A stretch of DNA of 64,000 bases, taken from positions 1-64,000 of the forward strand of contig MKWP01000007.1 in NCBI GenBank assembly GCA_001899805.1, given 5' to 3'. The stretch's first letter is position 1. Every line of letters starts with the position of its first letter. The notes under the pieces are model-generated. The model made no database searches. It was not told the DNA's origin and saw nothing but the letters and a program-made list of their open reading frames with translations. The position numbers were made by a program, and so were the translations under genes. This document shows, piece by piece, positions 24,950 to 35,839 of the stretch. Source of the DNA: Lysobacterales bacterium 66-474. Its GTDB lineage: Bacteria; Pseudomonadota; Gammaproteobacteria; Xanthomonadales; Rhodanobacteraceae.

Positions 24950-25171
24950 TCATTCAGCCCGGTGTTTGAGGACGTACTCGGCGCCGCAATACGGACACAC
25001 GCTGGCGCCGCCGTCATCCACGATGGGCAGGTAGATGCGCGGGTGCGAATTCCACAGCGTCATTTCCGGCAGCGGGCAGGCCAGCGGCAGGTCCGCCTCG
25101 GTCACTTCGTAGCGCCGCTTGGCGTTGGCGGGTTCGCCCACGGGAAAACTGGAGGCCGGCTGGGGAGGCAT
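24950..25171 (-). CDS. zinc-ribbon (CHCC, NDUFS6-like) domain protein
   Basis: A 73-residue protein whose C-terminal half carries the CHCC zinc-finger signature of the family that includes mitochondrial complex I subunit NDUFS6: LACPLPEMTLWNSHPRIYLPI then VCPYCGAEYVL (Cys, His, CxxC). Bacterial members are small, cytoplasmic and uncharacterised. It sits 57 bp upstream of the GT4 gene on the same strand. Confidence 0.85.
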   Translation of the reverse strand: MPPQPASSFPVGEPANAKRRYEVTEADLPLACPLPEMTLWNSHPRIYLPIVDDGGASVCPYCGAEYVLKHRAE

Positions 25172-25232
25172 GCTGACGACGATCTGCTGGACTGAACGCG
25201 GGCATTCTAACCCAGCCTGCCGCGCGCGGGCT

Positions 25233-25928
25233 TCAACTCCCCCGCGAGGTCACGTCCAGCGATACCGACTGCACGCCCGGCAAGCTGCGCAGGGCATCGG
25301 CCAATTCGCCCAGCCGGTTGCGCTCGAAGCCGCGCGCGAACTCCAGCGACACCTCATCGCCATCGTCGGGAATGTGGCGGGTGACGATGGTGCTGGCCGG
25401 GAGTTCGCGGGCCGCCAGCACCTGCTCGATCGCCGCCAGCGAGGCGCGACTGGCGAACCCGATCCGTACCTGCGGCAGGGTCTTGCGCACCGCGAAACGG
25501 CGCTCCAACGGCTTCAGCGCCGCCAGGATCACCCACGCCACCGCGGTCGCGATCACCGCGGCCACGTACATGCCGCCGCCCACCGCGAGGCCGATCGCCG
25601 CCACCGTCCACAACCCCGCGGCGGTGGTCAGTCCGCGCACCACGTTTTCGCGCTGCATGAACATGATGGTGCCGGCACCGAGGAACCCGATGCCGCTGAC
25701 CACCTGCGCGGCGATCCGCGACGGATCCAGCACCACGCGCGGGTACTGCCCGAGGATGTCCGAAAACGCATACGCCGAAACGACCATCACCAGCGCCGAG
25801 CCGAGACACACCAGCATGTGGGTGCGCAGTCCGGCGGCCCAGGTGTGGCGCTCGCGGTCGTAGCCGATCACCGCGCCGAGCGCGGCGGCCAGCAACAAGC
25901 GGATGGCGATTTCGGGGACGGGCAACAT
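25233..25928 (-). CDS. MgtC/SapB family membrane protein
   Basis: A 231-residue inner-membrane protein with four to five N-terminal helices carrying the MgtC signatures AAALGAVIGYDRERHTWAAG-type loop, LRTHMLVCLGSALVMV, and SGIGFLGAGTIMFM. A C-terminal soluble ACT-like domain (VRIGFASRASLAAIEQVL ... VSLEFARG) follows. MgtC proteins modulate magnesium starvation or membrane energetics and virulence; the exact role here is open. The ATG at 25928 gives the usual short N-terminus. Confidence 0.88.
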   Translation of the reverse strand: MLPVPEIAIRLLLAAALGAVIGYDRERHTWAAGLRTHMLVCLGSALVMVVSAYAFSDILGQYPRVVLDPSRIAAQVVSGIGFLGAGTIMFMQRENVVRGLTTAAGLWTVAAIGLAVGGGMYVAAVIATAVAWVILAALKPLERRFAVRKTLPQVRIGFASRASLAAIEQVLAARELPASTIVTRHIPDDGDEVSLEFARGFERNRLGELADALRSLPGVQSVSLDVTSRGS

Positions 25929-26017
25929 CGGGGAACGGATCCGGACGATGCGGCGAAGTCTATCCGCGTGCGACGACTCCCGCATAATCGCGCATCGGTT
26001 TTCAACCCGGACCCGCG

Positions 26018-26974
26018 ATGTCCAATCCGCCCCATGCCGCCTGGGTCATCAGCGACGGCGCCGCCGGCAACGAACGCCAGGCGCTGGCGCTGGCGTCCGC
26101 GCTGGACGTCTCCGCGCGGGTGCTGGCGTTGCCGCTGCGCGCGCCGTGGGCGTGGTTCGCGCCGCGCCGCATCCCGGGCGGACGGCTGGCGCTGGCGCCG
26201 CGCGACCGCGCCGGCTTCGAAGCGCCGTGGCCGGATGTCGCGATCGGCTGCGGACGCAGTGCCGCGCTGCTGACGCGCATGCTGCGCGACCTGTCCGGCG
26301 GCACCTGCTACAGCGTGCAGATCCTCGATCCGCGCATCGATCCTCGCCACTGGGACGCGGTGGTCGCGCCGCGCCACGACCGGCTGGAAGGCGCGAACGT
26401 GCTGCACACGTTGGGCTCACTGAATCCGGTCGACGACACCTGGCTCGCATCGGGCCGCGAAGCGTTCCTGGATTTCGGCGCGTTGCCGCAGCCGCGCGTG
26501 GCGCTGCTGATAGGCGGCCCGCGCCGCGGCATCGAATTCGACGCCGGGTTGTCGCAACGATTGCTCGATGGCGTGCGCGCGACGACGCCAGGCGGCAGCG
26601 TGCTCGCCACCGTGTCGCGGCGCACGCCGCCCGGGTTCGCCGCGACGCTGCGCGACGCGCTGGCGGAATTCCCCGGCGTGTTCTGGAACGGCGATGGCAC
26701 CAATCCCTACCCGGGCTTGCTCGGTTGGGCGGATCGCATCATCGTGACACCCGATTCGGTGAACATGCTGTCCGAGGCGTGCGCGACCGGCGTGCCGGTG
26801 CACAGCGTCGCCAGCGCGCCGCTGCCCGACAAGATCGCGCGCTTCCACGCGGCGCTGCGCGAACGCGGATTGCTGACCGGGGTCGGCGAAACACGTGCCG
26901 CGGTGGCACCGCTGCGCGAAACGCAGACGCTCGCCGCCGAGCTGCGCAAGCGCATCGCGGCGCGTACGATGTAA
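26018..26974 (+). CDS. mitochondrial-fission ELM1-like protein
   Basis: A 318-residue protein of the ELM1 family (DUF1022): AAWVISDGAAGNERQALAL, IGCGRSAALLTRML, YSVQILDPRIDP, VAPRHDRLEGANVL, LLIGGPRRGIEF, and IIVTPDSVNMLSEACATG with a GT-B-like end. Bacterial members often lie near lipopolysaccharide or lipid A genes and may act on a nucleotide sugar or lipid, but no activity is established to my knowledge. It is divergent from the MgtC-like gene. Confidence 0.85.
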   Translation: MSNPPHAAWVISDGAAGNERQALALASALDVSARVLALPLRAPWAWFAPRRIPGGRLALAPRDRAGFEAPWPDVAIGCGRSAALLTRMLRDLSGGTCYSVQILDPRIDPRHWDAVVAPRHDRLEGANVLHTLGSLNPVDDTWLASGREAFLDFGALPQPRVALLIGGPRRGIEFDAGLSQRLLDGVRATTPGGSVLATVSRRTPPGFAATLRDALAEFPGVFWNGDGTNPYPGLLGWADRIIVTPDSVNMLSEACATGVPVHSVASAPLPDKIARFHAALRERGLLTGVGETRAAVAPLRETQTLAAELRKRIAARTM

Positions 26975-27587
26975 CGATTGGCGTCCACACGAAACCGGCG
27001 TCGCAGTTTTTCGTCGCAAGCACTAACGCTTCCGCCCACCGCGCCTGCGGAGCCCCATTGGCGCGCATATGCGCGCGTGGTGGGGCGAAGCAAGACGTTG
27101 GTACTGGCTTCCGACGAGGCCATGGATGGCCGACAACGAAGCAACCAACGCGCCGTTGCATGACGCCGAGTAGCACAGTCGAGCGCGCGAGCAAGGCGCG
27201 CATGTTCGAGGGCATGGATGTCCGAGTTCGCGCCGGCGCGCGCTCGACGAGCAACGCAGGGAAGTTTCAGCGACACGACGTCGCTGAAACCGGCATGCCC
27301 GGCGCAATGGTCTTTGGTGACTTTCTGCCAAAACAGAAAGTCACCCGCTCGCCGCCGAGGCGAGCGGAACCAAGACCGACGCGCTTGGCGCTTGCGGATG
27401 CATCAGGAAGGATAGACTCGCCGCATCCTGCGGCTCGCCCTTCGGGACATCGGCTACGCCAATGTTCGCTTCGGCATCGTGCCTCCGTGGTCGGGTTCGA
27501 CCCTTCGGGTCGCCCCGGAATGACAACAAAAGCCGGATCCCGGCCCGCGCCGGGATGACGACAAGAAATTGGCAACAGCGCGGGCAG
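26975..27587. repeat. 613-bp non-coding block of hairpin repeats
   Basis: I see no credible gene in this stretch. It holds a perfect 16-bp palindrome, GCGCGCATATGCGCGC (27061-27076), two hairpins of the CAT-GG-ATG type (27118-27131 and 27210-27223), and a perfect 12-bp stem with arms GGTGACTTTCTG (27316-27327) and CAGAAAGTCACC (27334-27345). A GTCATTCCGG-type repeat lies near 27510-27560, adjacent to the end of glnE. Short open frames here have the look of translated repeats. The flanking genes, ELM1-like and glnE, are convergent. Confidence 0.75.
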
Positions 27588-30437
27588 TCACGCAGCGCCG
27601 AAATCGAACCCGGCGCGACGCGCGATGTCGAGCACGCCCTTGCAGCGTGCATCCAGCACCAGGTCGCGCGGCACCACGCGATGCTCGCCCGCCAGCGTCG
27701 CCGACAGCGCCCGCGCCAGCAATTCCGCGTGCGCGGTGCCGAGCGCCTCGGCATCTTGCGCGGACAGGATGCCGGTTTGCGCACAGGCCGCGAGCAGTCG
27801 TGGCGTATCGCCGTGCTCCGCCAGCGCCGGATGCGCATTCGCGTACGCCAGCACCAAGCCCTGCAGCAGGAACTGGATGTCCAGCAGCGCACCCGCGCCC
27901 TGCTTCAGGTCCAGTGCGCCGGCACCGGAACGATCGCGCTGCCTGCGCCACTCGGCGCGCATCCGGCATACGTCCGCAATCAACTGCGCCCGCTCGCGCT
28001 TCCGGCACAACACCTCGTCGCGGGCGCGCGCGAAGGCGTCGCCCAATGCCGCATCGCCGGCCACCACGCGGGCGCGCACCAGTGCCTGTTGCTCCCAGGT
28101 CCACGCGCGTTCGCGCTGGTAGGCGACGAACGCGGGCAGGCTCGCGACCAGCAGCGACTTGCCGCCGTCCGGACGCAGGCGGGTGTCGACCTCGTACAAC
28201 CGCCCGCCGCGGGTCGGTGCGGACAGCCAATGCACCACCCGTTGCGCGAGGCGCGCGTACCAGCGTGCGCCATCCAGCGGGCGCACGCCGTCGCTCATCG
28301 CTTCGCCGCGCGCGGCGTCGTACACGAACACCAGGTCGAGGTCGGAATTGAACCCGAGCTCCGAACCGCCGAGGCTGCCGTAACCCAACACGGCGATGCC
28401 GCTGCCCGCGCCGGGCAGGCGGCCGTGCTGCGCGACGAGTTCCGACTGCGCGAGATCCAGCACGGCGCCGACTACCGCGTCGGCGAGTTCGGCCAACGCC
28501 CGTGCGGTCGCCACCGCACCCGAGGCGCCGTCGCGGAACGCGAGTCCACAACGCATCCGGTAACTGCCGTGCCATTCCGCGATCGCGGTGAGCATCGCCT
28601 CGGGATCGCCGCCCGCCTGCGCCGCCGCGAGTTGCTGCGCGAGTTCGGCGCGCAGGTCGGCGACGCCATGCGCGAGGTGTTCGATGCGCGGCGCCAGCAC
28701 GTCGTCCAGCAGCAGCGGCTGCGCGATCACGCGTTCGGCGAGGAACGCGCTGTCGGCGCACAGCGCCGCCACCCGCGCGCGCGCCGCGGGTTGTTCCTGC
28801 AGCAGCGCGAGGTAAGCCGAGCGCCGCGCCACCGCCTGCACCAGGCTGCACAGGCGGACCAGTGCAGCGGTCGGCGCCGAGGTTACCGCCGCGGCGTCGA
28901 TCAGGTCGGGCATCAGGTGTTCGATGCGGCGCGCGCCGCGCGCGCTGAGCCCGTGCAGGTTCGCGACCTGGCGCAGCGCATCGAGGCACGGTTCGGGCGG
29001 CTCGAACCCGGCGCCGCGCAGCAGCGCATGGTCGAGGTTGCCTTCGACGGCACGCCGCCACAAGCGCGCACCGTTTCCGGCCCCGTCGCCGGGCCTGGCT
29101 GCGCGATCCGCGCCTTCGCGTGGCCGCAACACCTCCGCGAAAATCGCGGAAACCCGTTCGCGCTGTCGATTCAAATCCGCGGCGAGCGCCGCCCAATCGC
29201 GCCGATCCAATGCACGCGCAATGCGTGCCCGAGCCGCGGCATCGGACGGCACGGCGTGGGTCTGTCGATCGGCGAACATCTGCACGCGGTTCTCCAGTTG
29301 CCGCAGGAACAGGTAGGCCTCGCGCAATTCGCGCGACTGCCGCTGCGACAGGTAACCGCGCGCCGCGCACGCGTCGAGCGCGGGCAGCAGGCCGTGCACG
29401 CGCAGGGACGGGTCGCGGCCGCCGCGGATCATCTGCTGCAACTGCACCACGAATTCGATTTCGCGGATGCCGCCTGCGCCCAGTTTCAGGTCGTCGGCGA
29501 GATCGCGGCGCGCGACTTCGGCGTCGATCAGCGCCTTCATGTCGCGCAGGCCGGCCAGCGCGGTGTAGTCGAAATAGCGCCGGTAGATGAACGGACGCAG
29601 GGTTTCCAGCATGTGCTTGCCGGCGGCGAGATCGCCCGCGACCGGGCGCGCCTTGATCCACGCGTAACGCTCCCAGTCGCGACCCTCGCGCTGGAAATAC
29701 TGTTCCATCGCGGCGAACGAGGCGACCACCGGGCCCGAATCCCCGAACGGACGCAGCCGCAGGTCCACCCGCGCGGCGATGCCGTCGGCGGTGGCCTCGG
29801 TCATCAGGCGCACGAACTCGCGCGCGACACGGGTGAAGAACTCGGCGTTGTCCAGCGGGCGCGCGCCGTCGGTCGCGCCGCCTTCGGGGTAGGCCAGCAC
29901 CAGGTCGACGTCGGAGGAAAAATTGAGCTCGCCGCCGCCCAGTTTGCCGAGCGCGAACACCACCAGCGACTGCGCCGCCCCATCGGGATTGCGTGGCGTG
30001 CCGTGGCGCGTGCGCGCGGCGCGCGTGGCGACGCGCAGCGCTTCCTCGATCAGCGCCTCGTACAGCGCGGTGGTTCCCGCCAGGGTGTCGGCGACTTCGT
30101 CGAGTCCGTTGACGTCGCGGAACACCAGGCGCACCGCTTCCGCACGCCGGAACCGCCGCAACGCCGCGAGCGTATCGCCGGCCGGGTGTCGCAGCGCGGC
30201 GACACGCGCGTCGGCGGGCGCGGGATCGCGCAGGCGCTCGAGTCCCGACGCGGTCAGCAGGCCCGGATCGGCACGCAGGGCTTCGAACGCGAAGTCGCTG
30301 GCCAGCAGCAGGCGACGCACGCGTTCGCCCACGCCCGCGTCGTCGTGCATCACCACGCCGGCACCGCGGCAGTGCGTGGCGAGCTCGGCATAGCGTTCGG
30401 AGACGAGGTGTTCGAACATCGACGACGGCGACGGCAT
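27588..30437 (-). CDS. glnE: bifunctional glutamine synthetase adenylyltransferase/adenylyl-removing enzyme
   Basis: A 949-residue two-headed nucleotidyltransferase that adenylylates and de-adenylylates glutamine synthetase in response to PII and glutamine. The N-terminal removase domain carries FALGKLGGGELNFSSDVDLV. The C-terminal transferase domain carries LGYGSLGGSELGFNSDLDLV, followed by YEVDTRLRPDG. Both catalytic DxD pairs are intact; the second domain has Ser where GlnE of enterobacteria has Lys (GSLGG versus GKLGG). I used the ATG at 30437; the next ATG is at 30419. No clear ribosome site separates them. Confidence 0.93.
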   Translation of the reverse strand: MPSPSSMFEHLVSERYAELATHCRGAGVVMHDDAGVGERVRRLLLASDFAFEALRADPGLLTASGLERLRDPAPADARVAALRHPAGDTLAALRRFRRAEAVRLVFRDVNGLDEVADTLAGTTALYEALIEEALRVATRAARTRHGTPRNPDGAAQSLVVFALGKLGGGELNFSSDVDLVLAYPEGGATDGARPLDNAEFFTRVAREFVRLMTEATADGIAARVDLRLRPFGDSGPVVASFAAMEQYFQREGRDWERYAWIKARPVAGDLAAGKHMLETLRPFIYRRYFDYTALAGLRDMKALIDAEVARRDLADDLKLGAGGIREIEFVVQLQQMIRGGRDPSLRVHGLLPALDACAARGYLSQRQSRELREAYLFLRQLENRVQMFADRQTHAVPSDAAARARIARALDRRDWAALAADLNRQRERVSAIFAEVLRPREGADRAARPGDGAGNGARLWRRAVEGNLDHALLRGAGFEPPEPCLDALRQVANLHGLSARGARRIEHLMPDLIDAAAVTSAPTAALVRLCSLVQAVARRSAYLALLQEQPAARARVAALCADSAFLAERVIAQPLLLDDVLAPRIEHLAHGVADLRAELAQQLAAAQAGGDPEAMLTAIAEWHGSYRMRCGLAFRDGASGAVATARALAELADAVVGAVLDLAQSELVAQHGRLPGAGSGIAVLGYGSLGGSELGFNSDLDLVFVYDAARGEAMSDGVRPLDGARWYARLAQRVVHWLSAPTRGGRLYEVDTRLRPDGGKSLLVASLPAFVAYQRERAWTWEQQALVRARVVAGDAALGDAFARARDEVLCRKRERAQLIADVCRMRAEWRRQRDRSGAGALDLKQGAGALLDIQFLLQGLVLAYANAHPALAEHGDTPRLLAACAQTGILSAQDAEALGTAHAELLARALSATLAGEHRVVPRDLVLDARCKGVLDIARRAGFDFGAA

Positions 30438-30538
30438 CCGCGCATTATGCAGACGCGGGCGCGACGTCAACGCGGCGTCGCCCTGCAACGTTCATCCGTG
30501 CTCGGTTAGGCTTTCCGGCCCGGCAGCACGGCGACCCC

Positions 30539-32470
30539 ATGAACCAGGCTCCCCCACCCGGCACCACGCGCATCGCCCCGGCCACCCGCGCCGCGGCGAT
30601 CGTCGTGCTCGCGATTGCATTCGTGCTGTGCACGGCGTGGCTGGACGGCGGCGCGGACATGCTGCCGGCGACCTTGTGGAACCATCCGGACTGGATTCCC
30701 TGGTGGAATCCGCCGCTGCGCATGCTGTGCAACGCCCTGCCGGGGTTGCTGTTGGCGTTCGCGCTGTTCGCCTGGTCGCGCCGCGCGGGTTGGTCGTTCG
30801 CGCTGGCATTCGGCCTGCAGGCGCTGGTCTACGGAGTGAATGCACTCAAGGTCCAGAACCTCGCGATCCCGCTGATGCCGGCGGATTTCCGCATGCTCGG
30901 CCAGCTTCGCCACGGCGGCGGCGAACTGCTGGCCGGTTACGTGCCGCACCTCGCGTTGTCGATCCTGATCCTGCTGGCGTGCATCGCGGCAGTGGTGGCA
31001 TGGCTGGTTTTCGAGCCGCCGCTGCTGCCGCGTCGGCCACGGCGCTGGCGCGCGCTCGCGTCCGCCGCGTTGTTCGCGGCGCTGATCACGCTGCTCGCGG
31101 GAGTACCGTCCTGGCGCGGCGTGTACAACCAGAAACTGCTGGGGATGCAACCGTGGTCGCCGATCGCCACCCGCCAGCACAACGGCCTGGTCGGCTCGCT
31201 GCTGCTGTTCCACCTGCAATACGGCTCGCGGCACCGCAAGGCCGACGTGCCCGCGGCGCTGGCGTTGATGGCGCGCTACGAGCCCCAGATCGCCGCTCAG
31301 ACGCAGACGCCCGCGAACGATGCCGAGGCGCAGAAACCCGACATCGTGGTGATCCTGTCGGAGTCGTTCTTCGACCCGACGATCATGAACGGTTATCCGC
31401 CCGGCACCGACCTCACCCCCAACCTGCACCGGCTGGAACAACACGGCGTTTCGGGCCAGCTGCACGTCCCGACCTTCGGCGGCGGCACCATCCGCACCGA
31501 ATTCGAGGTGCTGACGGGGTTGTCGTTGCGCTACTTCCCGGAAGTGCAGTTCCCCTACCTGCAGATCCACCAGAAACGGATCCCCGGCATCGTGCGGCTG
31601 CTCTCCGCCGACGGCTACGACACGCTGGCCGTGCACGGCAACAATCCAGGTTTCTGGAACCGCACCGCGGCGTTCAAGGAACTCGGCTTCGACAAGTTCA
31701 TCTCGATCGCCGACTTCCCGCCGGACGACGTCGTCAACGACGGCAAGTACATGTCGGACAAATCCTTCACCGACGAATTGCTGCGCCAACTGCCGGATGC
31801 CGGCCCGCCGCGCTTCGTGCTCGGCATCAGCATCGAGGCGCACGGCCCCTACGATCAGGACCACGGCATCGACACCAAGGCGCGCGACGCGATTCCCGTG
31901 CCGGCGGGCGTCACCGACCCCTACGCCAAACACGAGTTGCAGAATTACCTCTACCACATGCAGCACGCCGACCAGCAGCTCGGACGACTGGTGGACACCC
32001 TCGCGCAACGCAAGCGCCGCACATTGATCCTGTTCTTCGGCGACCATCTGCCGGCGCTGGTGCCGGCGTTCCAGCAGGCCGGTTTCGAGAACGGCGAGGG
32101 TTTCCTCGAACAGACGGTTCCCTATGTGCTGATCGACACCGCGCGCATGGACCGCGCCGCGAAGCAGGACGCCGTGGCGTGGGAACTGCCGGGCATGCTG
32201 TTGCGCGAAGCCGGCATCGGAAACGACAACTATTTTGCGCTGACCCGACTGGTCGCGCCGGGGCTCGCCGCACTCACGCGCGCGCCGGACGCGCCGCTCG
32301 CACCGGAAACGCCGCAGCAAAAGCAGCTCGACGACGGCATGCGCAACATCGCCGACCTGCGCCTCAGGAACAAGCTGGACAAGCTGTGGCCGCAGGCGGC
32401 TGCGATGGCGGCGAAAGCCTCCTCCGCGCCGGCCACCACGGCCACGAAGCAGGCCGCGGCCATGCAATGA
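30539..32470 (+). CDS. LTA-synthase-like sulfatase, phosphoglycerol transferase family
   Basis: A 643-residue inner-membrane enzyme. About four to five N-terminal hydrophobic helices precede a periplasmic alkaline-phosphatase-fold domain with VVILSESFFDPT (metal-binding Glu), the nucleophile region FGGGTIRTEFEVLTGL, GISIEAHGPYD (metal His) and LILFFGDHLPAL (Asp-His). LtaS/MdoB-like proteins transfer phosphoglycerol or phosphoethanolamine to glycans; in Gram-negative bacteria the acceptor is often a periplasmic glucan or lipopolysaccharide. The C-terminal ~70 residues are Ala/Lys-rich. It is divergent from glnE. Confidence 0.87.
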   Translation: MNQAPPPGTTRIAPATRAAAIVVLAIAFVLCTAWLDGGADMLPATLWNHPDWIPWWNPPLRMLCNALPGLLLAFALFAWSRRAGWSFALAFGLQALVYGVNALKVQNLAIPLMPADFRMLGQLRHGGGELLAGYVPHLALSILILLACIAAVVAWLVFEPPLLPRRPRRWRALASAALFAALITLLAGVPSWRGVYNQKLLGMQPWSPIATRQHNGLVGSLLLFHLQYGSRHRKADVPAALALMARYEPQIAAQTQTPANDAEAQKPDIVVILSESFFDPTIMNGYPPGTDLTPNLHRLEQHGVSGQLHVPTFGGGTIRTEFEVLTGLSLRYFPEVQFPYLQIHQKRIPGIVRLLSADGYDTLAVHGNNPGFWNRTAAFKELGFDKFISIADFPPDDVVNDGKYMSDKSFTDELLRQLPDAGPPRFVLGISIEAHGPYDQDHGIDTKARDAIPVPAGVTDPYAKHELQNYLYHMQHADQQLGRLVDTLAQRKRRTLILFFGDHLPALVPAFQQAGFENGEGFLEQTVPYVLIDTARMDRAAKQDAVAWELPGMLLREAGIGNDNYFALTRLVAPGLAALTRAPDAPLAPETPQQKQLDDGMRNIADLRLRNKLDKLWPQAAAMAAKASSAPATTATKQAAAMQ

Positions 32471-32525
32471 ACCCCTGTCGGGAAATCGCGGGCGGCACGC
32501 GGGATTGGCCGATGAAGAGGGGCAA

Positions 32526-32951
32526 TCAATCGGCGCCGAAGGCACGCGCAAGTACCTTCTGGCAGCGTTGCTCGCAGAGGTACTCGCGCCGGGCCCCGCC
32601 GGCACGATACAGATAGCCCGCGCCGCCGGCATTGATGCTGAAGCGCCACGCTTCGCCTTCCATTGTCAACCTGCCTTCGTATCGGCAGGGAAGGACGATC
32701 GCCCGATCATGGAATTCCGGCCCGCTGACCTCGTTGGCAGCGTGGAAGAACGTGGAAACGTCGTCGCGGGTCAGGGCAAACGATTGGCACATCGCGTGTG
32801 CAGGGTCGTTTGCGTCCACGCTCGATGACAGCGACGTCACGCTGATTCGATCGGGAACTCGCGTCGGCTGGCAAGCCGCAAGCCAAAACGACGCAAAGCC
32901 AACAGCAAGAACAACAAGACCGTGTTTCACTGCGCGCGCTTGCTGAGTCAT
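32526..32951 (-). CDS. putative lipoprotein, unknown function
   Basis: A 141-residue exported protein. The signal ends in a good lipobox, WLAAC (Cys about residue 27), followed by QPTRVPDR. The mature part has four further cysteines (MCQSF, LPCRY, LCEQRC), which could form two disulfides, and FSINAGGAGYLYRAGG. I recognise no family. Base composition is somewhat lower in GC than its neighbours. It ends 55 bp from the convergent sulfatase gene. Confidence 0.72.
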   Translation of the reverse strand: MTQQARAVKHGLVVLAVGFASFWLAACQPTRVPDRISVTSLSSSVDANDPAHAMCQSFALTRDDVSTFFHAANEVSGPEFHDRAIVLPCRYEGRLTMEGEAWRFSINAGGAGYLYRAGGARREYLCEQRCQKVLARAFGAD

Positions 32952-33005
32952 GCGGGAACCCTATAGCCCGAATGATCAAGGTCGTGTCGCGAAATGATGG
33001 CATGA

Positions 33006-33035
33006 AAAAGCCCCGCGGTCGCTCGCGGGGCTTTT
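33006..33035. terminator. bidirectional intrinsic terminator downstream of groEL
   Basis: AAAAGCCCCGCG (33006-33017) pairs perfectly with CGCGGGGCTTTT (33024-33035) around a six-base loop, giving a GC-rich stem with T-runs on both strands. On the minus strand it ends transcripts coming from groEL, whose stop lies about 95 bp away. It could equally terminate plus-strand transcripts. Confidence 0.85.
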
Positions 33036-33130
33036 CGTTTTGCTTTGGATTTCCGGCGAGTTGAGCGTCCGGCTTCTGGACGCTCGAACGAGCCGAGTTG
33101 ATCCGTCGCCGCGCAGCGGCGTCGGATAAC

Positions 33131-34886
<1,756 letters not shown>

Positions 34887-34906
34887 GCTGGGAGTGACGG
34901 CTTCGA

Positions 34907-35197
34907 TCAGCCTTCGATGATCGCCATCAAGTCTTCTTCGCGCATGACGAGCAGTTCCTCGCCATCGATCTTGACCTCGGTGCCGGAATACTTGCCGAAC
35001 AGCACCTTGTCGCCGGCCTTGACCGCCAGCGGACGGACCTTGCCGTCTTCGAGGATCTTGCCGGTGCCCACGGCGACCACCTGGCCCTTGATCGGCTTTT
35101 CGGTCGCGGTGTCGGGGATGACGATGCCGCCGGCGGATTTGGTTTCCGCCTCGAGGCGCTTGATGATGACGCGGTCGTGCAACGGACGAAGCTTCAT
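34907..35197 (-). CDS. groES: co-chaperonin GroES (10 kDa)
   Basis: A 96-residue co-chaperonin, the lid of the GroEL cage. It has the family start [16 protein letters not shown], the mobile loop [18 protein letters not shown] and the roof and C-terminal segment [20 protein letters not shown]. It is the first gene of the operon, with a well-formed promoter and CIRCE operator 43-96 bases upstream of the start codon. Confidence 0.98.
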   Translation of the reverse strand: MKLRPLHDRVIIKRLEAETKSAGGIVIPDTATEKPIKGQVVAVGTGKILEDGKVRPLAVKAGDKVLFGKYSGTEVKIDGEELLVMREEDLMAIIEG

Positions 35198-35239
35198 GAT
35201 GACTCCAGCTGCGTTGGGGGATGAAAAGGGGTCGCGTTG

Positions 35240-35266
35240 TTAGCACTCAACAACGCCGAGTGCCAA
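35240..35266 (-). promoter_or_regulatory. CIRCE operator (HrcA site) of groESL
   Basis: TTAGCACTC (35240-35248), nine bases, then GAGTGCCAA (35258-35266) matches the consensus TTAGCACTC-N9-GAGTGCTAA at 17 of 18 arm positions. It overlaps the downstream edge of the groES promoter -10 element. By established knowledge HrcA binds CIRCE and represses groESL until heat or misfolding titrates GroEL. The hrcA gene itself is not in the window. Confidence 0.95.
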
Positions 35267-35293
35267 TTGTAGGGCCGGAAAGTGGTCTTTCAA
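35266..35293 (-). promoter_or_regulatory. sigma-70 promoter of groESL
   Basis: Read on the minus strand, TTGAAA (35288-35293) and TACAAT (35266-35271) are separated by 16 bases. They lie directly upstream of, and touching, the CIRCE element, the usual arrangement for an HrcA-repressed housekeeping promoter. A heat-shock sigma-32 promoter was not recognised. Confidence 0.8.
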
Positions 35294-35346
35294 GCCCTCG
35301 AGCCGGCAGTTTTCGGGCTGGCTGCGCGGACTGCTACCCTGCCGGG

Positions 35347-35700
35347 ATGTCGACACCCCTGCTTTGCCTGTCAACCTGCCCCGACGCCGACACCGCCGCG
35401 CGGATCGCGCGGACGCTGGTCGAGGAGCGGCTGGCCGCGTGCGTGAACCGCCTTCCCGGCGTCGTTTCGACCTACCGATGGCAAGGCGGAATCCACGAGG
35501 ACGCCGAAGTGCTGTTGGTGATCAAGACCACCCGCGGGTGCTTCGCCACCTTGCGCGACCGGTTGGTGGCACTGCACCCGTATGAGGTACCGGAACTCGT
35601 GGCGCTGGAAATTGCCGAAGGGCTGCCGGCCTATCTCGACTGGCTGGCACGGGAAACCGAAGCCGTGGGTGGCGGCACCAATGAGGGCCTGCGAAAATGA
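35347..35700 (+). CDS. cutA: divalent-cation tolerance protein CutA
   Basis: A 117-residue trimeric PII-like protein. Signatures: LLCLSTCPDADTAARIARTL, LAACVNRLPGVVSTYRWQGGI, EVLLVIKTTRG and HPYEVPELVALEIAEG. CutA is linked to copper tolerance, but its biochemical role is unsettled. It is divergent from groES and precedes dsbD, an order common in gammaproteobacteria (cutA-dsbD). Confidence 0.93.
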   Translation: MSTPLLCLSTCPDADTAARIARTLVEERLAACVNRLPGVVSTYRWQGGIHEDAEVLLVIKTTRGCFATLRDRLVALHPYEVPELVALEIAEGLPAYLDWLARETEAVGGGTNEGLRK

Positions 35701-35839
35701 TCTTCGGGTTTCGACGGCTCGTTCGAGCTGTCGCGGCTGCGAGGTGCAGCCCAACCCGCGGATCGGGTTCATCGCTGCGCCGCCAGCCTCGACCCTGCAA
35801 GGCAGAGAACACTGGTCCGGTTTTTCCGTGGTCACGATC

